Shown piece after piece: positions 8,277 to 15,823 of a stretch of DNA of 44,808 nucleotides. The position numbers were made by a program, and so were the translations under genes. Position 1 is the first letter of the stretch. Every line of letters starts with the position of its first letter. The stretch comes from Paenibacillus glycanilyticus NBRC 16618 (GTDB taxonomy: Bacteria; Bacillota; Bacilli; Paenibacillales; Paenibacillaceae), in contig NZ_BILY01000051.1 of the NCBI RefSeq assembly GCF_004000805.1, forward strand, positions 1-44,808, in the 5' to 3' direction. Under the pieces are notes generated by a model that worked only from the letters and a program-made list of their open reading frames with translations, ran no database searches and was not told the origin of the DNA.

Positions 8277-8987
8277 ATGGGAACCAACAATGCTTCGATG
8301 GAAGGGCAGCAGCCCGTTTTATCGCAGGACAGCTTCGAGAAGCTGGACAGCATAATGTACAAACGCAGCTATGACAAGGGAAGCTGCTTGTTCTGGGAAG
8401 GGGATGCGGCGGATAAGCTTTATTTTATTATAAAAGGCCGCGTTCGGGCTGCGAAGTCGACGGACGGCGGACGCGCGTTAACGTTGTATTTATATCAGAA
8501 GGGTGACCTGATCGGTCAGATGGATCCGTTCCCGGACTCCGTACACGGCTTCCGGGCCGAAGTGACGGAGGATGCGAGGATTGGCGTTATCCAGCGGAAG
8601 GACCTCGAGGTGCTGCTGTGGCAGCATGGCGACCTGGCTGTCGAGTTTATGAGATGGATGGGTCTCATGCACCGCCTGACGCAGACCAAATTCCGGGATC
8701 TCATGATGTTCGGCAAGACGGGGGCGCTCTGCTCGCTGCTCATCCGTCTTAGCAACTCTTACGGCAGGCCGAAGGCGGAGCACATTTACATCACCCTCAA
8801 AATGAGCAATACCGAAATGGCCGATATGATCGGGGCGACGCGCGAAAGCGTCAACCGGATGCTGAGCGATCTCAAGAGGGAAGACGTTATCGCTTATGAG
8901 GACGGCCATTTTATCATCAAAAATTTGCGGTACCTGCGGGATACATGCTGCTGCGAGAATTGCCCGAAGGAGATTTGCCGTATGTAA
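8277..8987 (+). CDS. fnr: Anaerobic transcriptional regulator Fnr (Crp/Fnr family, Fe-S)
   Basis: A 236-residue regulator with an N-terminal cyclic-nucleotide-binding-like beta domain (about 20-130), a long dimer helix and a C-terminal winged helix-turn-helix (MADMIGATRESVNRMLSDL, about 181-199). The end is rich in cysteines: Cys224, Cys225, Cys226, Cys229 and Cys234. The spacing C-x2-C-x4-C (226, 229, 234) equals Cys227/230/235 of B. subtilis Fnr, and Asp141, the fourth ligand there, is also at position 141. It should bind an oxygen-sensitive [4Fe-4S] cluster and activate from TGTGA-N6-TCACA sites when oxygen is absent. ATG 8277 is preferred (GAAGGGG upstream); the frame extends to 8238 but overlaps the -10 box. 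Confidence 0.93.
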   Translation: MGTNNASMEGQQPVLSQDSFEKLDSIMYKRSYDKGSCLFWEGDAADKLYFIIKGRVRAAKSTDGGRALTLYLYQKGDLIGQMDPFPDSVHGFRAEVTEDARIGVIQRKDLEVLLWQHGDLAVEFMRWMGLMHRLTQTKFRDLMMFGKTGALCSLLIRLSNSYGRPKAEHIYITLKMSNTEMADMIGATRESVNRMLSDLKREDVIAYEDGHFIIKNLRYLRDTCCCENCPKEICRM

Positions 8988-9015
8988 CCCCGGCTGCGGT
9001 CAGCCGGGGTTTTTT
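8986..9015 (+). terminator. Rho-independent terminator after fnr
   Basis: A 10-bp stem (8986-8995 with 9002-9011) with a six-base loop, continued by T residues to 9015. It begins within the fnr stop codon. Confidence 0.9.
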
Positions 9016-9023
9016 CTGCCTTC

Positions 9024-9063
9024 TAGGGGAATTCCCTGACTCTTGAATAAGGGAACCCCCTTA
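9024..9063 (+). promoter_or_regulatory. Two NreC-like palindromes upstream of nreA
   Basis: TAGGGG-N4-CCCTGA (9024-9039) and the perfect dyad TAAGGG-N4-CCCTTA (9048-9063), centres 24 bp apart. The second starts 39 bp before a -10 TACAAT (9087-9092), putting it near -43. They resemble the TAGGG-N4-CCCTA sites described for staphylococcal NreC. No -35 consensus is present, fitting activator dependence and autoregulation. Confidence 0.65.
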
Positions 9064-9142
9064 CATACAAGAAATTTCTCATCCTTTACAATAGGACAAT
9101 AGGTAGGCGGTATCGAATACGAAAAACGAAGGGGATAGCACC

Positions 9143-9583
9143 TTGAGAGAGTTATCGCAGTCTGCCGGCGAAGAGCATCTGTCGCCGGGCCTTCAGGAAA
9201 TCCTTCACGGAAGCGGAAGCGACTTTATCGCGTTTGCCGGTTCTGCCGAGCATCACCGGAGCATGAAATGGAATGCGGCGATCGGCAGCCTGAACGGCAA
9301 AGTTGAACATATGAGAATTCAGCCGGGAATAGGAATAGGCGGAATGGTACTGCGTCACGGAACCTCTTGGAGAGTGGATGAAAGGACCAATGCCGTCCTG
9401 CTCCGGGAATGTCCCGTCATGCTTGCGGAAAAGCTGCGGGCGGCCCTAGGTCTGCCGGTTCCGGCGAGCCATCCCAATCACGCCAGCGGCATTATACTGC
9501 TGGGCAGAAGGAAGGATCGGCCGTTTACCGAAGAAGAAGCGCAAAGAATATCTTCATTGCTGCTTAAGAGAGGAGACCGCTAA
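9143..9583 (+). CDS. nreA: NreA-like GAF-domain nitrate-sensor protein
   Basis: A 146-residue soluble protein filling a single GAF domain. The core is MKWNAAIGSLNGKV (with Trp43), PGIGIGGMVLRHG and the final strand GIILLGRRKDRPFTEEE. NreA of Staphylococcus binds nitrate in its GAF pocket and inhibits the NreB kinase until nitrate is present; the role here is inferred from family and position. The start is TTG 9143 with GGGGAT (9131-9136) upstream. Its stop codon overlaps the ATG of the response regulator by one base, so the two are translationally coupled. The gene follows two NreC-like palindromes. Confidence 0.8.
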   Translation: MRELSQSAGEEHLSPGLQEILHGSGSDFIAFAGSAEHHRSMKWNAAIGSLNGKVEHMRIQPGIGIGGMVLRHGTSWRVDERTNAVLLRECPVMLAEKLRAALGLPVPASHPNHASGIILLGRRKDRPFTEEEAQRISSLLLKRGDR

Positions 9584-10236
9584 TGATAAAAATGATAATC
9601 GTCGATGATCATGCGATGGTCCGCTCCGGACTGAGGATGCTCTTGAACGGCACGGAGGATATGGAGGTTGTCGCGGAAGCCTCCGATGGAGATGAGGGGA
9701 TCCGGACGGCGCTTCAGCTGAAGCCCGATGTTGTCCTCATGGATTTAAGCATGCCGCAGGGAAAGGATGGCCTCACGGCATCCGCCGAACTGAAGGAGCT
9801 GCTGCCGGATACCGCGATATTGATATTGACGATGCACGACGACGATGAATATTTGTTCCGTGCCATTCATGCCGGAGCGGCCGGATACGTTCTGAAGAAT
9901 GCCCCGCATGAGGAGCTTCTGACGGCGATTCGCTCCATCGCCAGAGGCGACGCCTACCTCTACCCTACGGCAACGAAACGTTTGATGAAGGAGTACGTCG
10001 ACCGGATGCAGCGGGGAGAAAGCGGAGATTTGTTTCATGCCCTGTCGGAGCGCGAGAAGGAAGTTCTCTCGCTAACGGCCAAAGGCTATGCAAACAAGGA
10101 AATGGCCGAGATGCTGGTCATCAGCGTCAAAACCGTCGAGACGCATAAGAGCAACGTCATGGAGAAGCTGGGGCTGAAATCAAGGCCGGAGCTGATCAAA
10201 TACGCCATGAAAAAGGGGCTGCTTAACTTTGATTAA
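9583..10236 (+). CDS. nreC: NreC-like response regulator (NarL/LuxR family)
   Basis: A 217-residue response regulator. The receiver domain (1-120) has the acidic pair Asp8-Asp9, phospho-acceptor Asp54 (VVLMDLSMP), and the conserved Lys in YVLKNA. The C-terminal LuxR-type helix-turn-helix (LSEREKEVLSLTAKGY ... VKTVETHKSNVMEKLG) is complete. In the Nre system the phosphorylated regulator activates nitrate/nitrite respiration genes; none of those (nar, nir) lie in this window, so likely targets here are nreA itself and fnr, both with matching palindromes. The ATG overlaps the nreA stop (TAATG), and the gene overlaps the kinase start by 8 bases. Confidence 0.85.
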   Translation: MIKMIIVDDHAMVRSGLRMLLNGTEDMEVVAEASDGDEGIRTALQLKPDVVLMDLSMPQGKDGLTASAELKELLPDTAILILTMHDDDEYLFRAIHAGAAGYVLKNAPHEELLTAIRSIARGDAYLYPTATKRLMKEYVDRMQRGESGDLFHALSEREKEVLSLTAKGYANKEMAEMLVISVKTVETHKSNVMEKLGLKSRPELIKYAMKKGLLNFD

Positions 10237-11332
10237 TCATCCACCCGGAAATAAGGTGCTCGCCGAGCATGTCGATTCTCTGCTGCTCCAGCTGGAGGGG
10301 CGGATCGAGGATTCGCAATTCCGAAGCGAGCTGCAGAGCTCGCTTAAGCAGCTTGCGGATGTGAAGCTGGCGCTTGATGCGTCTTCGATCGTAGCGGTAA
10401 CCGACCGTAAGGGGAAAATCATCTACGTAAACGATAAGTTCTGCGAGATCTCTCAATATGACCGCTCCGAGCTGCTAGGGCAGGACCACCGGGTTATCAA
10501 CTCGGGCACTCATCCGAAAGCTTTTATGAAGGAGCTATGGACAACGATATCCTCCGGACAAGTCTGGCATGGGGATATCAAGAACAAGGCAAAGGACGGC
10601 ACTTACTATTGGGTAAATACGACAATCGTTCCTTTTGTAGGCGAGGACGGCAAGCCGTATCAATACCTGGCGATCCGCAACGAAGTGACCCGGCTCAAGA
10701 AGGTCGAGGAGGAGCTTCAGGAGACCTTGTCCAAAGTGATGACGATTCAGGAGGAGGAACGGCGCAAGTTTTCCCGGGAGCTGCATGACGGCATCGGGCA
10801 AAGCTTGTTTTCCCTGCTTATTCAGCTGGACCGTGTCATTTCCGCTCCTGCTCATGGCGAGGAGCAGCTGCCTTTCATCCGCAGTCAGGTGGCCGGCATT
10901 ATCGAGGAGGTACGGAGCGTGGCCTGGCAGCTGCGGCCGTCGGTGCTGGATGATCTCGGCATAGTGCCGGCGCTGCGGACGCATCTCGAAAACTATACCT
11001 CTCATTACGGCATTAAGGTATCGTTCCGGAACAATCTGAGCAAGCGTCTGAACGTCCAGGTGGAGACCGTCCTCTACAGGATTATTCAGGAGGCGCTGAC
11101 CAATATTGCGAAGTATGCGGACGTATCCGATGCCGAGGTGGAAATCCGGGAGGATGAGAAGCAAGTAGTGGCCCGAATCGTGGACCGGGGTATCGGCTTT
11201 GATACAGCTTCGCATACGCAGGGCGTCGGACGTTACAGCATGGCGGAGCGGGCAAAGCTGGCGGGGGGCAGCTTGTCCATTGAATCGTCTCCGGGCGAAG
11301 GGACAACCGTTACCCTGATTATTCCAAAATAA
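10229..11332 (+). CDS. PAS-domain sensor histidine kinase (NreB-type, HisKA_3)
   Basis: A 367-residue cytosolic kinase without membrane segments. A PAS domain (about 47-157) is followed by the HisKA_3 dimerisation box with phospho-acceptor His186 in FSRELHDGIGQSL, and a HATPase domain with EALTNIAKYA (N-box) and DRGIGFD (G1 box). This is the kinase class that pairs with LuxR-type regulators. It differs from staphylococcal NreB: the whole protein has one cysteine (Cys72), so it cannot hold the four-Cys [4Fe-4S] cluster that senses oxygen there. Gene order is also A-C-B instead of A-B-C. The start is TTG 10229, overlapping the nreC stop, with AAAAGGGG upstream. The PAS ligand is unknown. Confidence 0.85.
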   Translation: MINHPPGNKVLAEHVDSLLLQLEGRIEDSQFRSELQSSLKQLADVKLALDASSIVAVTDRKGKIIYVNDKFCEISQYDRSELLGQDHRVINSGTHPKAFMKELWTTISSGQVWHGDIKNKAKDGTYYWVNTTIVPFVGEDGKPYQYLAIRNEVTRLKKVEEELQETLSKVMTIQEEERRKFSRELHDGIGQSLFSLLIQLDRVISAPAHGEEQLPFIRSQVAGIIEEVRSVAWQLRPSVLDDLGIVPALRTHLENYTSHYGIKVSFRNNLSKRLNVQVETVLYRIIQEALTNIAKYADVSDAEVEIREDEKQVVARIVDRGIGFDTASHTQGVGRYSMAERAKLAGGSLSIESSPGEGTTVTLIIPK

Positions 11333-11341
11333 TTTCAAAGG

Positions 11342-11357
11342 TGTGATTTTTATCACT
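11342..11357 (+). promoter_or_regulatory. Fnr/Crp-type box upstream of ndk
   Basis: TGTGA-N6-TCACT, one mismatch. A -10 candidate TAAGAT (11379-11384) starts 37 bp after the box start, the same spacing as at adhE and pflB. Confidence 0.75.
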
Positions 11358-11408
11358 TCTTCGGCTTCCGTTAAGCGGTAAGATGGAATCAAGAAGGAGA
11401 TGGTAAAC

Positions 11409-11834
11409 ATGAACGAAAGAGCCTTTGTCATGATAAAGCCGGACGGCGTAAGGCGGGGGTTGATCGGCGAGATCGTAAGCCGCTTCGAGAAAAAAGGGCT
11501 GAAGCCGGTATACGCGGAGCTGAAGGAGCTGTCCGAGGAAACGGCTCGCACGCATTACCAGCATTTGAAGGAGCAGCTGTTTTTCGAGGATTTGATTCAA
11601 TATATAACATCCGGTCCCGTATTCGCGATGATCGTGGAGGGAAGGTCCGCGGTAGCAAACGCAAGAGCCTTGATCGGACCAACAAATCCCGTGAAGGCGC
11701 CTCCCGGTACAATCCGGGGCGATTACGGCTCCGATATCGACGAGAATGTCATTCACTGTTCCGATTCCTTCGATCACGCGGGTATGGAAATTCAGCTGTT
11801 CTTCGGAAAAACCGGAATGCTGCAAAAGCTGTAG
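11409..11834 (+). CDS. ndk: Nucleoside diphosphate kinase
   Basis: A 141-residue enzyme transferring the gamma-phosphate between nucleoside triphosphates and diphosphates through a phospho-histidine. The family start ERAFVMIKPDGVRRGLIGEI includes Lys10, and the active-site loop is NVIHCSDS with His116; the usual motif is NxxHGSDS, so a Cys replaces the Gly after the histidine. TSGPVFAMIVEG and GTIRGDYG are typical. ATG 11409 is chosen because AAGGAG (11394-11399) abuts the upstream ATG at 11400 but is 9 bases from this one. An Fnr-type promoter in front of ndk is unexpected, since this is normally a housekeeping gene; it may be a second, anaerobic copy. Confidence 0.9.
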   Translation: MNERAFVMIKPDGVRRGLIGEIVSRFEKKGLKPVYAELKELSEETARTHYQHLKEQLFFEDLIQYITSGPVFAMIVEGRSAVANARALIGPTNPVKAPPGTIRGDYGSDIDENVIHCSDSFDHAGMEIQLFFGKTGMLQKL

Positions 11835-11912
11835 CTTATATGAGGCAAAACACTGGAGTCAACCGTTAAACATGGGGCGGGAGCATTCGGTGCATACGCC
11901 TCCTTATAACTT

Positions 11913-11928
11913 TGTGATTTTATTCACA
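11913..11928 (+). promoter_or_regulatory. Fnr/Crp-type box close to the doxX start
   Basis: A perfect TGTGA-N6-TCACA dyad, only 26 bp before the ATG at 11955. Two readings are possible: it overlaps a promoter (TATAAC 11905-11910 or TATATT 11930-11935) and represses, or it activates from a -10 TATTAT (11951-11956) that overlaps the start codon and gives an almost leaderless message starting at Met5. Confidence 0.7.
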
Positions 11929-11954
11929 ATATATTCATTAAGGGAGAGATTATT

Positions 11955-12485
11955 ATGTTGAAGTTTATGCGCGAGAACGTTTATGCCGCGGGGCTTGTTC
12001 TTCTGCTCCGCTTGTACGTAGGCTGGCAATGGCTGGACGCCGGTTTTCACAAGCTGAAAGACGGCTTTGATGCGGGAGGGTTCCTGAAAGGGGCGATTGC
12101 CAATCCCGTCATTGACCATGAGACAAATGCCAATGTCTATCCGAACTTTGTCCGGTTTATCGAGCATGTGGCGCTGCCTAACGTGAAGGCCATCAATATT
12201 CTTATTCCGCTTGGCGAGACGCTTGTTGGCCTTGGACTTATTCTAGGCGCTCTAACGGCAACGGCTGCATTTTTCGGAATGCTGATGAACTTCATGTTCC
12301 TGTTCGCGGGGACCGTAAGCACGAATCCTTGGCTGATTCTTCTAGGAGGCATTGTGATGATCGCAGGGCTTAACGGCGGTAAATTCGGAGCCGACTATTA
12401 CCTGCTGCCGCTGCTGCGCAAATGGACCAATAAGCTGCGCAGAGGCGGACACGGCACCTTTCCTCCGGCGGACAAAGCGGCGTAA
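11955..12485 (+). CDS. DoxX family membrane protein
   Basis: A 176-residue integral membrane protein with about four hydrophobic helices: AAGLVLLLRLYVGWQWLDAG, the NILIPLGETLVGLGLILGAL segment, TAAFFGMLMNFMFLFAG and WLILLGGIVMIAGL. The order and the GWQWLDAGFHKL and GETLVGLGLILG motifs are those of the DoxX/DoxD family, named after a subunit of archaeal thiosulfate:quinone oxidoreductase; most bacterial members have no defined reaction. AGGGAGAG (11941-11948) precedes ATG 11955, though ATG 11967 (Met5) is a possible alternative. A perfect Fnr-type box lies just upstream. The next gene, for a small Cys-rich protein, follows within 21 bp. Confidence 0.8.
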   Translation: MLKFMRENVYAAGLVLLLRLYVGWQWLDAGFHKLKDGFDAGGFLKGAIANPVIDHETNANVYPNFVRFIEHVALPNVKAINILIPLGETLVGLGLILGALTATAAFFGMLMNFMFLFAGTVSTNPWLILLGGIVMIAGLNGGKFGADYYLLPLLRKWTNKLRRGGHGTFPPADKAA

Positions 12486-12506
12486 AGATCATTAAGGAGT
12501 GATAAC

Positions 12507-12695
12507 ATGGATGGCAACAATCGGGAAAGCGAAATTACGAAAAACATGATTAAATACTGCTACACCTGCGAGGATGCCCATAAATGCGATACGGAGGAGA
12601 AGTGCATCGCCTGTTGGGAAGCGAAAGGCATTATGGTAAAGAAACAGCGGAACGAGCAGACGACGGAAGAGCTGTTGAGGGAATATGCGCAGTAA
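12507..12695 (+). CDS. Small cysteine-rich protein
   Basis: A 62-residue protein of unknown function. Five cysteines cluster in the middle (KYCYTCEDAHKCDTEEKCIACW, here written as two CxxC pairs at 18-21 and 33-36 with one Cys between, near 27), a pattern suited to binding zinc or an iron-sulfur centre. The rest is charged and helical. AAGGAG upstream of ATG 12507 is well placed, the gene is 21 bp from doxX, and a hairpin follows, so it is a real second gene of the doxX unit. Confidence 0.7.
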   Translation: MDGNNRESEITKNMIKYCYTCEDAHKCDTEEKCIACWEAKGIMVKKQRNEQTTEELLREYAQ

Positions 12696-12700
12696 TAGGC

Positions 12701-12739
12701 AAGCGGCCGTGGGGGATATACCCGCATGGCCGCTTCTTT
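12701..12739 (+). terminator. Terminator-like hairpin after the doxX unit
   Basis: An 8-bp perfect outer stem (12701-12708 with 12728-12735) around a GC-rich inner stem, followed by a weak T-rich tail (CTTTG). The likely end of the doxX transcript. Confidence 0.6.
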
Positions 12740-12764
12740 GCGTTGTGCCGTTAGCTGCCAAAAG

Positions 12765-12828
12765 GTCAAAATTTTACACACTCGAAGCAAAAGTTGTCGC
12801 TCCTAAGGCTCCCGCATTCGATTACGAT
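12765..12828 (+). promoter_or_regulatory. GH88 promoter with direct-repeat operator
   Basis: A GTCAAAA-type repeat (12765-12779) and a weaker second copy (12786-12800, AGCAAAAG) lie upstream of a -10 TACGAT (12823-12828). The C of the first repeat is 56 bp before the -10, the same as in two other promoters of this locus. Candidate binding site of the YesN-like regulator. Confidence 0.6.
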
Positions 12829-12860
12829 AGTGGAAAATCGCAGGCAAGGGGCGAACAGAC

Positions 12861-14000
12861 ATGTGGAAGACGGCAATTGAAGGGGCAATCGCCACGATTG
12901 CGAGCAATATCGATAGATTCGGAGATTCTTACCCTCATGTAGGGGAAGGCAGCCGTTATACGCGAATAGAGAATAACGATTGGACCAACGGATTTTGGAG
13001 CGGGCTGTTATGGCTTGGGTACGAATATTCGGGTGACGAGAAATTAAGAGAGGCGGCAAAAAAAACAACGGCAAGCTTCCGCCAGAGACTGAAGGACAAT
13101 GTGGTGCTGGACCATCATGATATCGGCTTTCTGTATTCTTTATCCGCGAAGGCGGAATGGATCGTTGAAGGCAGCGAAACGGCGAAGGAGCTGGCTCTTG
13201 CGGCGGCTGACGTCATGATGAAGCGCTGGCGCGAGGCGGGAGGTTATTTTCAAGCTTGGGGACCGGAAGGGGATCCGGTGGAAGGCGGAAGAATTATAAT
13301 CGACTGCCTGCTTAACTTGCCTCTTCTGTATTGGGCCTCCGAGCAGACGGGCAATCCGGTCTATAAGGAAGCAGCCAAAGCCCAGGCGGAGAAAAGCAGG
13401 CGGTATCTGGTAAGAGGCGACGACAGCTCTTATCATACGTTTTTCTTCGACCAGCAGACGGGTGAACCGGTAGGCGGCGCGACCCATCAAGGCTTCGGCA
13501 ACGGTTCGACCTGGACGCGCGGACAGGCGTGGGGCATCTATGGTTTTGCATTGTCCTATCGTTATACGCGCGATCCGTTGTTCCTGGAAACCTCGAAGCG
13601 GATGGCAGTCTATTTCCTTGAGCATCTGCCGGAGGACGGCGTGGCGTATTGGGACTTCCACTTGCCGGAGGAGCAGCCGAAATACCGGGACAGCTCGGCC
13701 TCAGCGATTGCGGCAGCAGGACTGGCAGAGTTATTGTCGCATTTGGATCAGAAGGATACCGCTTTTAAAGATTTGCGTGACGGGCTGCAGTATACAATGG
13801 AGGCGCTGGTTTCTAAATATTCGACTAATGGCGACGGGACTGAGGAAGGTCTGCTGAAGCATGGCTCTTATCATGTGCGGGGCGGGCTGGCGCCGAATGA
13901 TTATATGATCTGGGGCGATTATTTCTATCTGGAGGCTTTGCTTCGGCTTGAGAGAGGTATCGACGGTTATTGGTATGAAAGGAACCGGGATCGGGACTAA
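12861..14000 (+). CDS. Glycoside hydrolase family 88, unsaturated glucuronyl hydrolase
   Basis: A 379-residue cytosolic enzyme with no signal peptide. It hydrolyses the delta-4,5 unsaturated uronic acid left at the non-reducing end by polysaccharide lyases. The (alpha/alpha)6-barrel motifs are clear: DWTNGFWSGLLWLGYE near 40-55, catalytic Asp87 in DHHDIGFLY and Asp148 in IIIDCLLNLPLLYWA, which correspond to Asp88 and Asp149 of Bacillus sp. GL1 UGL (377 residues). THQGFGNGSTWTRGQAWGIYG is also conserved. It has its own promoter with the direct-repeat motif and precedes the regulator pair. The substrate is an imported unsaturated oligosaccharide; which polymer it comes from is not shown. Confidence 0.93.
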   Translation: MWKTAIEGAIATIASNIDRFGDSYPHVGEGSRYTRIENNDWTNGFWSGLLWLGYEYSGDEKLREAAKKTTASFRQRLKDNVVLDHHDIGFLYSLSAKAEWIVEGSETAKELALAAADVMMKRWREAGGYFQAWGPEGDPVEGGRIIIDCLLNLPLLYWASEQTGNPVYKEAAKAQAEKSRRYLVRGDDSSYHTFFFDQQTGEPVGGATHQGFGNGSTWTRGQAWGIYGFALSYRYTRDPLFLETSKRMAVYFLEHLPEDGVAYWDFHLPEEQPKYRDSSASAIAAAGLAELLSHLDQKDTAFKDLRDGLQYTMEALVSKYSTNGDGTEEGLLKHGSYHVRGGLAPNDYMIWGDYFYLEALLRLERGIDGYWYERNRDRD

Positions 14001-14037
14001 CCAATCCTTGGGGATGTTCCCGGTATACCGATACTGC

Positions 14038-14043
14038 TACAAT
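14038..14043 (+). promoter_or_regulatory. -10 candidate for the sensor kinase gene
   Basis: TACAAT, 5 of 6 matches. No strong -35 at 17 bp. It overlaps the first ATG of the open frame (14042), supporting a later start. Confidence 0.4.
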
Positions 14044-14080
14044 GAGGATATATCGTATGGGGAAAGAGGCGCGCGCAGCC

Positions 14081-15823
14081 ATGACGAGATTAACCTACTA
14101 CCGAAGAATTCAGTTGTCCTTTCTCTTGTTTATCATTTTTCCGATTCTCGCCGTTTCGGTTATTTCATATACGCTGTTAAAGCAGAACATGATAGAGAAG
14201 TTTCAGATCAGCAACAACAGCATGCTGAACGTTATTGTCGGGGAGATCGACCGGACGATAGACGACGTGACCTTTGCCTCGCATTATATCGTAAACGATT
14301 CCGAGCTGCGGGCATCCCTGAATCTGTTCGCGGATACAAGCAGGCTGAATACGTATACCGACTACACCCGTTTTATCCGGATAAAAGACAGCTTCTCCCT
14401 GATTACATCCAAGCCGCTGAACAACAGCATTCATATGTACCTGGTAAACCGGGCGAACTTTATTCTGTCGCCGGATTCGGAGAACCTGGCGGCGATCAAC
14501 AGCAAGCTGGCACCGCTCCTTAAGAACGTAAATGCCTCGAAGCCTGTTGTTTTGCAGTATCTCGGTCTTCTTCATGACAAGACGGATGACGACGGCACGT
14601 ATTATCTCGCGAGAGTTATAGGCGACGGGGGCGGTAAGCCTTATACGGCTGTTTTGCTTGTCGGAATCGAAGGCTCCTATTTCGAAAAGCTGCTGGAGCG
14701 GGTTGAATTCGGGCAGATTGCGTTGTTCGACGGGACAGGCAAACGGATTGCGGGCAGTCCGGATGTCCGGCTGCAGTCAAGCGATTCATTGGATTCGGTA
14801 TACCGGAACCAGCTGACGCTGGACAAAACCGACTGGAAGCTCGCTTACGAGACGTCGGAGGATTCGCTTTTTGGCCAGATCTCGCGTGCCTTTTATATCG
14901 GAATTGGATTGGTGCTGGTCTTTACGCTGGTATTCTCGGTCATCTCGCTATTGTTCGCGAGGAAGCTGCATAATCCGATTCAGAAGCTGCAGCGTGTTGC
15001 CCGCCAGTTCGCTTTGGGGAACCGCGATATGCGGCTTGAAGTAAAGGGCAGGGACGATATTGCGGAGCTTGGGCATTCTTTTAACCAGATGCTTGACGAG
15101 ATCGAAGTGCTCATTACGAACATCGAACAGGAACAGGAGCAAAAAAGGGTCATGGAGCTGGAGGCCCTGTTTATGCAGATTCGGCCGCATTTTCTGATCA
15201 ATACGCTTAATTCGATTAAATGCAGTCTCATTCTCAGCAAGGACCAGGTGCATAGCGGCATTGTCGATTCCTTAATGAATCTGCTGCGCGCCTATCTGAA
15301 GGTAAATACACCCTCCTCGCTTGAGGAAGAATGCAGGCTGCTTGGTTATTACGTCGATATTATGAAGGTCCGCAGCGAAATGCCGCTATCCATTGAAGCG
15401 CGCATCGAGCCGGAGCTGAAGAGCTTTGTTGTGCCGAAGCTGGTGCTTCAGCCTATCGTCGAGAATGCGATCGTACACGGATTGGACGAGAAAGACGAGC
15501 TTCATATCGTTGTTCATGCTTACCGGGAGCAAGGCCGTATTTATATAGCCATCGAAGACGATGGCGGCGGCATGGAGGAAGAGCAGCTTGTCTGGCTGAA
15601 CAGGCAATTAAACGCTTCTTCGGACCTGGAGCTGGACCCGGATGCGGAGGATTATGCGCCGTATGAGCGGGTAGGGCTGCGGAACGTCATCCAGCGACTG
15701 AAGCTGACGTACGGCTCGGCGGAGATGAAGCTGATGGCCAATGCCGCAGGCGGCATTACCGTTATTTTGTCTATTCCTATTCCAAGTCCAATTCCGTCCG
15801 GGAAGGAGGTATCCCATGTATAA
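14081..15823 (+). CDS. YesM-like sensor histidine kinase
   Basis: A 580-residue membrane kinase. Transmembrane helix 1 (about 10-33) is followed by an extracellular sensor of about 235 residues, helix 2 (about 270-292, GIGLVLVFTLVFSVISLLF), a HAMP linker, and the His_kinase domain with QIRPHFLINTLNSI (His370), then a HATPase domain (QPIVENAIVHGL, EDDGGGM). This is the YesM/LytS-type architecture that senses extracellular sugars, often with the importer's binding protein. ATG 14081 is preferred (AAAGAGG upstream and a -10 at 14038); the frame begins at 14042 and ATG 14057 is also possible. It overlaps its partner regulator by 8 bases. Confidence 0.9.
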   Translation: MTRLTYYRRIQLSFLLFIIFPILAVSVISYTLLKQNMIEKFQISNNSMLNVIVGEIDRTIDDVTFASHYIVNDSELRASLNLFADTSRLNTYTDYTRFIRIKDSFSLITSKPLNNSIHMYLVNRANFILSPDSENLAAINSKLAPLLKNVNASKPVVLQYLGLLHDKTDDDGTYYLARVIGDGGGKPYTAVLLVGIEGSYFEKLLERVEFGQIALFDGTGKRIAGSPDVRLQSSDSLDSVYRNQLTLDKTDWKLAYETSEDSLFGQISRAFYIGIGLVLVFTLVFSVISLLFARKLHNPIQKLQRVARQFALGNRDMRLEVKGRDDIAELGHSFNQMLDEIEVLITNIEQEQEQKRVMELEALFMQIRPHFLINTLNSIKCSLILSKDQVHSGIVDSLMNLLRAYLKVNTPSSLEEECRLLGYYVDIMKVRSEMPLSIEARIEPELKSFVVPKLVLQPIVENAIVHGLDEKDELHIVVHAYREQGRIYIAIEDDGGGMEEEQLVWLNRQLNASSDLELDPDAEDYAPYERVGLRNVIQRLKLTYGSAEMKLMANAAGGITVILSIPIPSPIPSGKEVSHV

